Part shown: one piece after another, positions 5,565-5,596 of the stretch
Layout: every line of letters begins with the position of its first letter
How positions within the stretch are numbered: position 1 is the stretch's first letter
NCBI GenBank assembly: GCA_900552675.1
Contig: USAI01000109.1
Coordinates: 1 to 5,596, forward strand
DNA: 5,596 bases
Origin: an uncultured Prevotella sp.
GTDB taxonomy: Bacteria; Bacteroidota; Bacteroidia; Bacteroidales; Bacteroidaceae
Reading direction: 5' to 3'
The notes under the pieces: generated by a model
What the model saw: the letters and a program-made list of their open reading frames with translations, nothing else
What the model was told of the DNA's origin: nothing
Database searches by the model: none
Made by a program: the position numbers and the translations under genes

Positions 5565-5596
5565 CGAATTATAAGCCAGTTGGGATAAAAAACAGA

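Overview
The window looks like chromosomal DNA of a Prevotella-like member of the Bacteroidales. No convincing Shine-Dalgarno sequence precedes any start codon; the start regions are A/T-rich instead. The best promoter match is of the Bacteroidetes sigma-ABfr type (TTTG, 20 bases, TAnnTTTG). The protein families (a LemA-like protein with a DUF3137-like partner, and an amino-acid:cation symporter) fit this group. The genus is an inference.

Left part, 1-883: an AT-rich stretch. A gene on the minus strand starts at 637 and runs off the left edge (212 codons visible); I do not recognise it. Its upstream region holds two exact 11-base direct repeats 22 bases apart and, further out, a strong Bacteroidetes promoter at 807-838. 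At about 870-890 this stretch abuts the plus-strand C-terminal remnant of a PHP-domain phosphatase (884-1336). The remnant has lost most of its metal ligands, so the junction looks like a rearrangement or island boundary.

Middle, 1355-2854: an intact minus-strand symporter of the DAACS (glutamate/serine transporter) family, convergent with the PHP remnant. The DNA around its start codon is tandemly duplicated with a 32-base period. The extra copy forms an 11-codon leader ORF whose TGA overlaps the symporter ATG. Upstream of it lies a 321-base intergenic region that ends in a strong stem-loop terminator belonging to the next operon.

Right part, 2855-5596: a two-gene minus-strand operon, a LemA-family membrane protein (247 aa) followed after 27 bases by a 576-aa membrane protein with a DUF3137-like central domain. 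Both have a pair of N-terminal membrane segments, so they may act as one envelope complex; its function is not known from the sequence. Upstream of lemA is a very AT-rich leader region with 9-10-base tandem repeats and a candidate -7 element placed inside an inverted repeat.

I saw no tRNA, rRNA, CRISPR array, transposase or integrase. Nothing here is a clearly new system. The points most worth checking are the symporter leader-peptide duplication, the truncated phosphatase at a composition boundary, and the LemA/DUF3137 pair.
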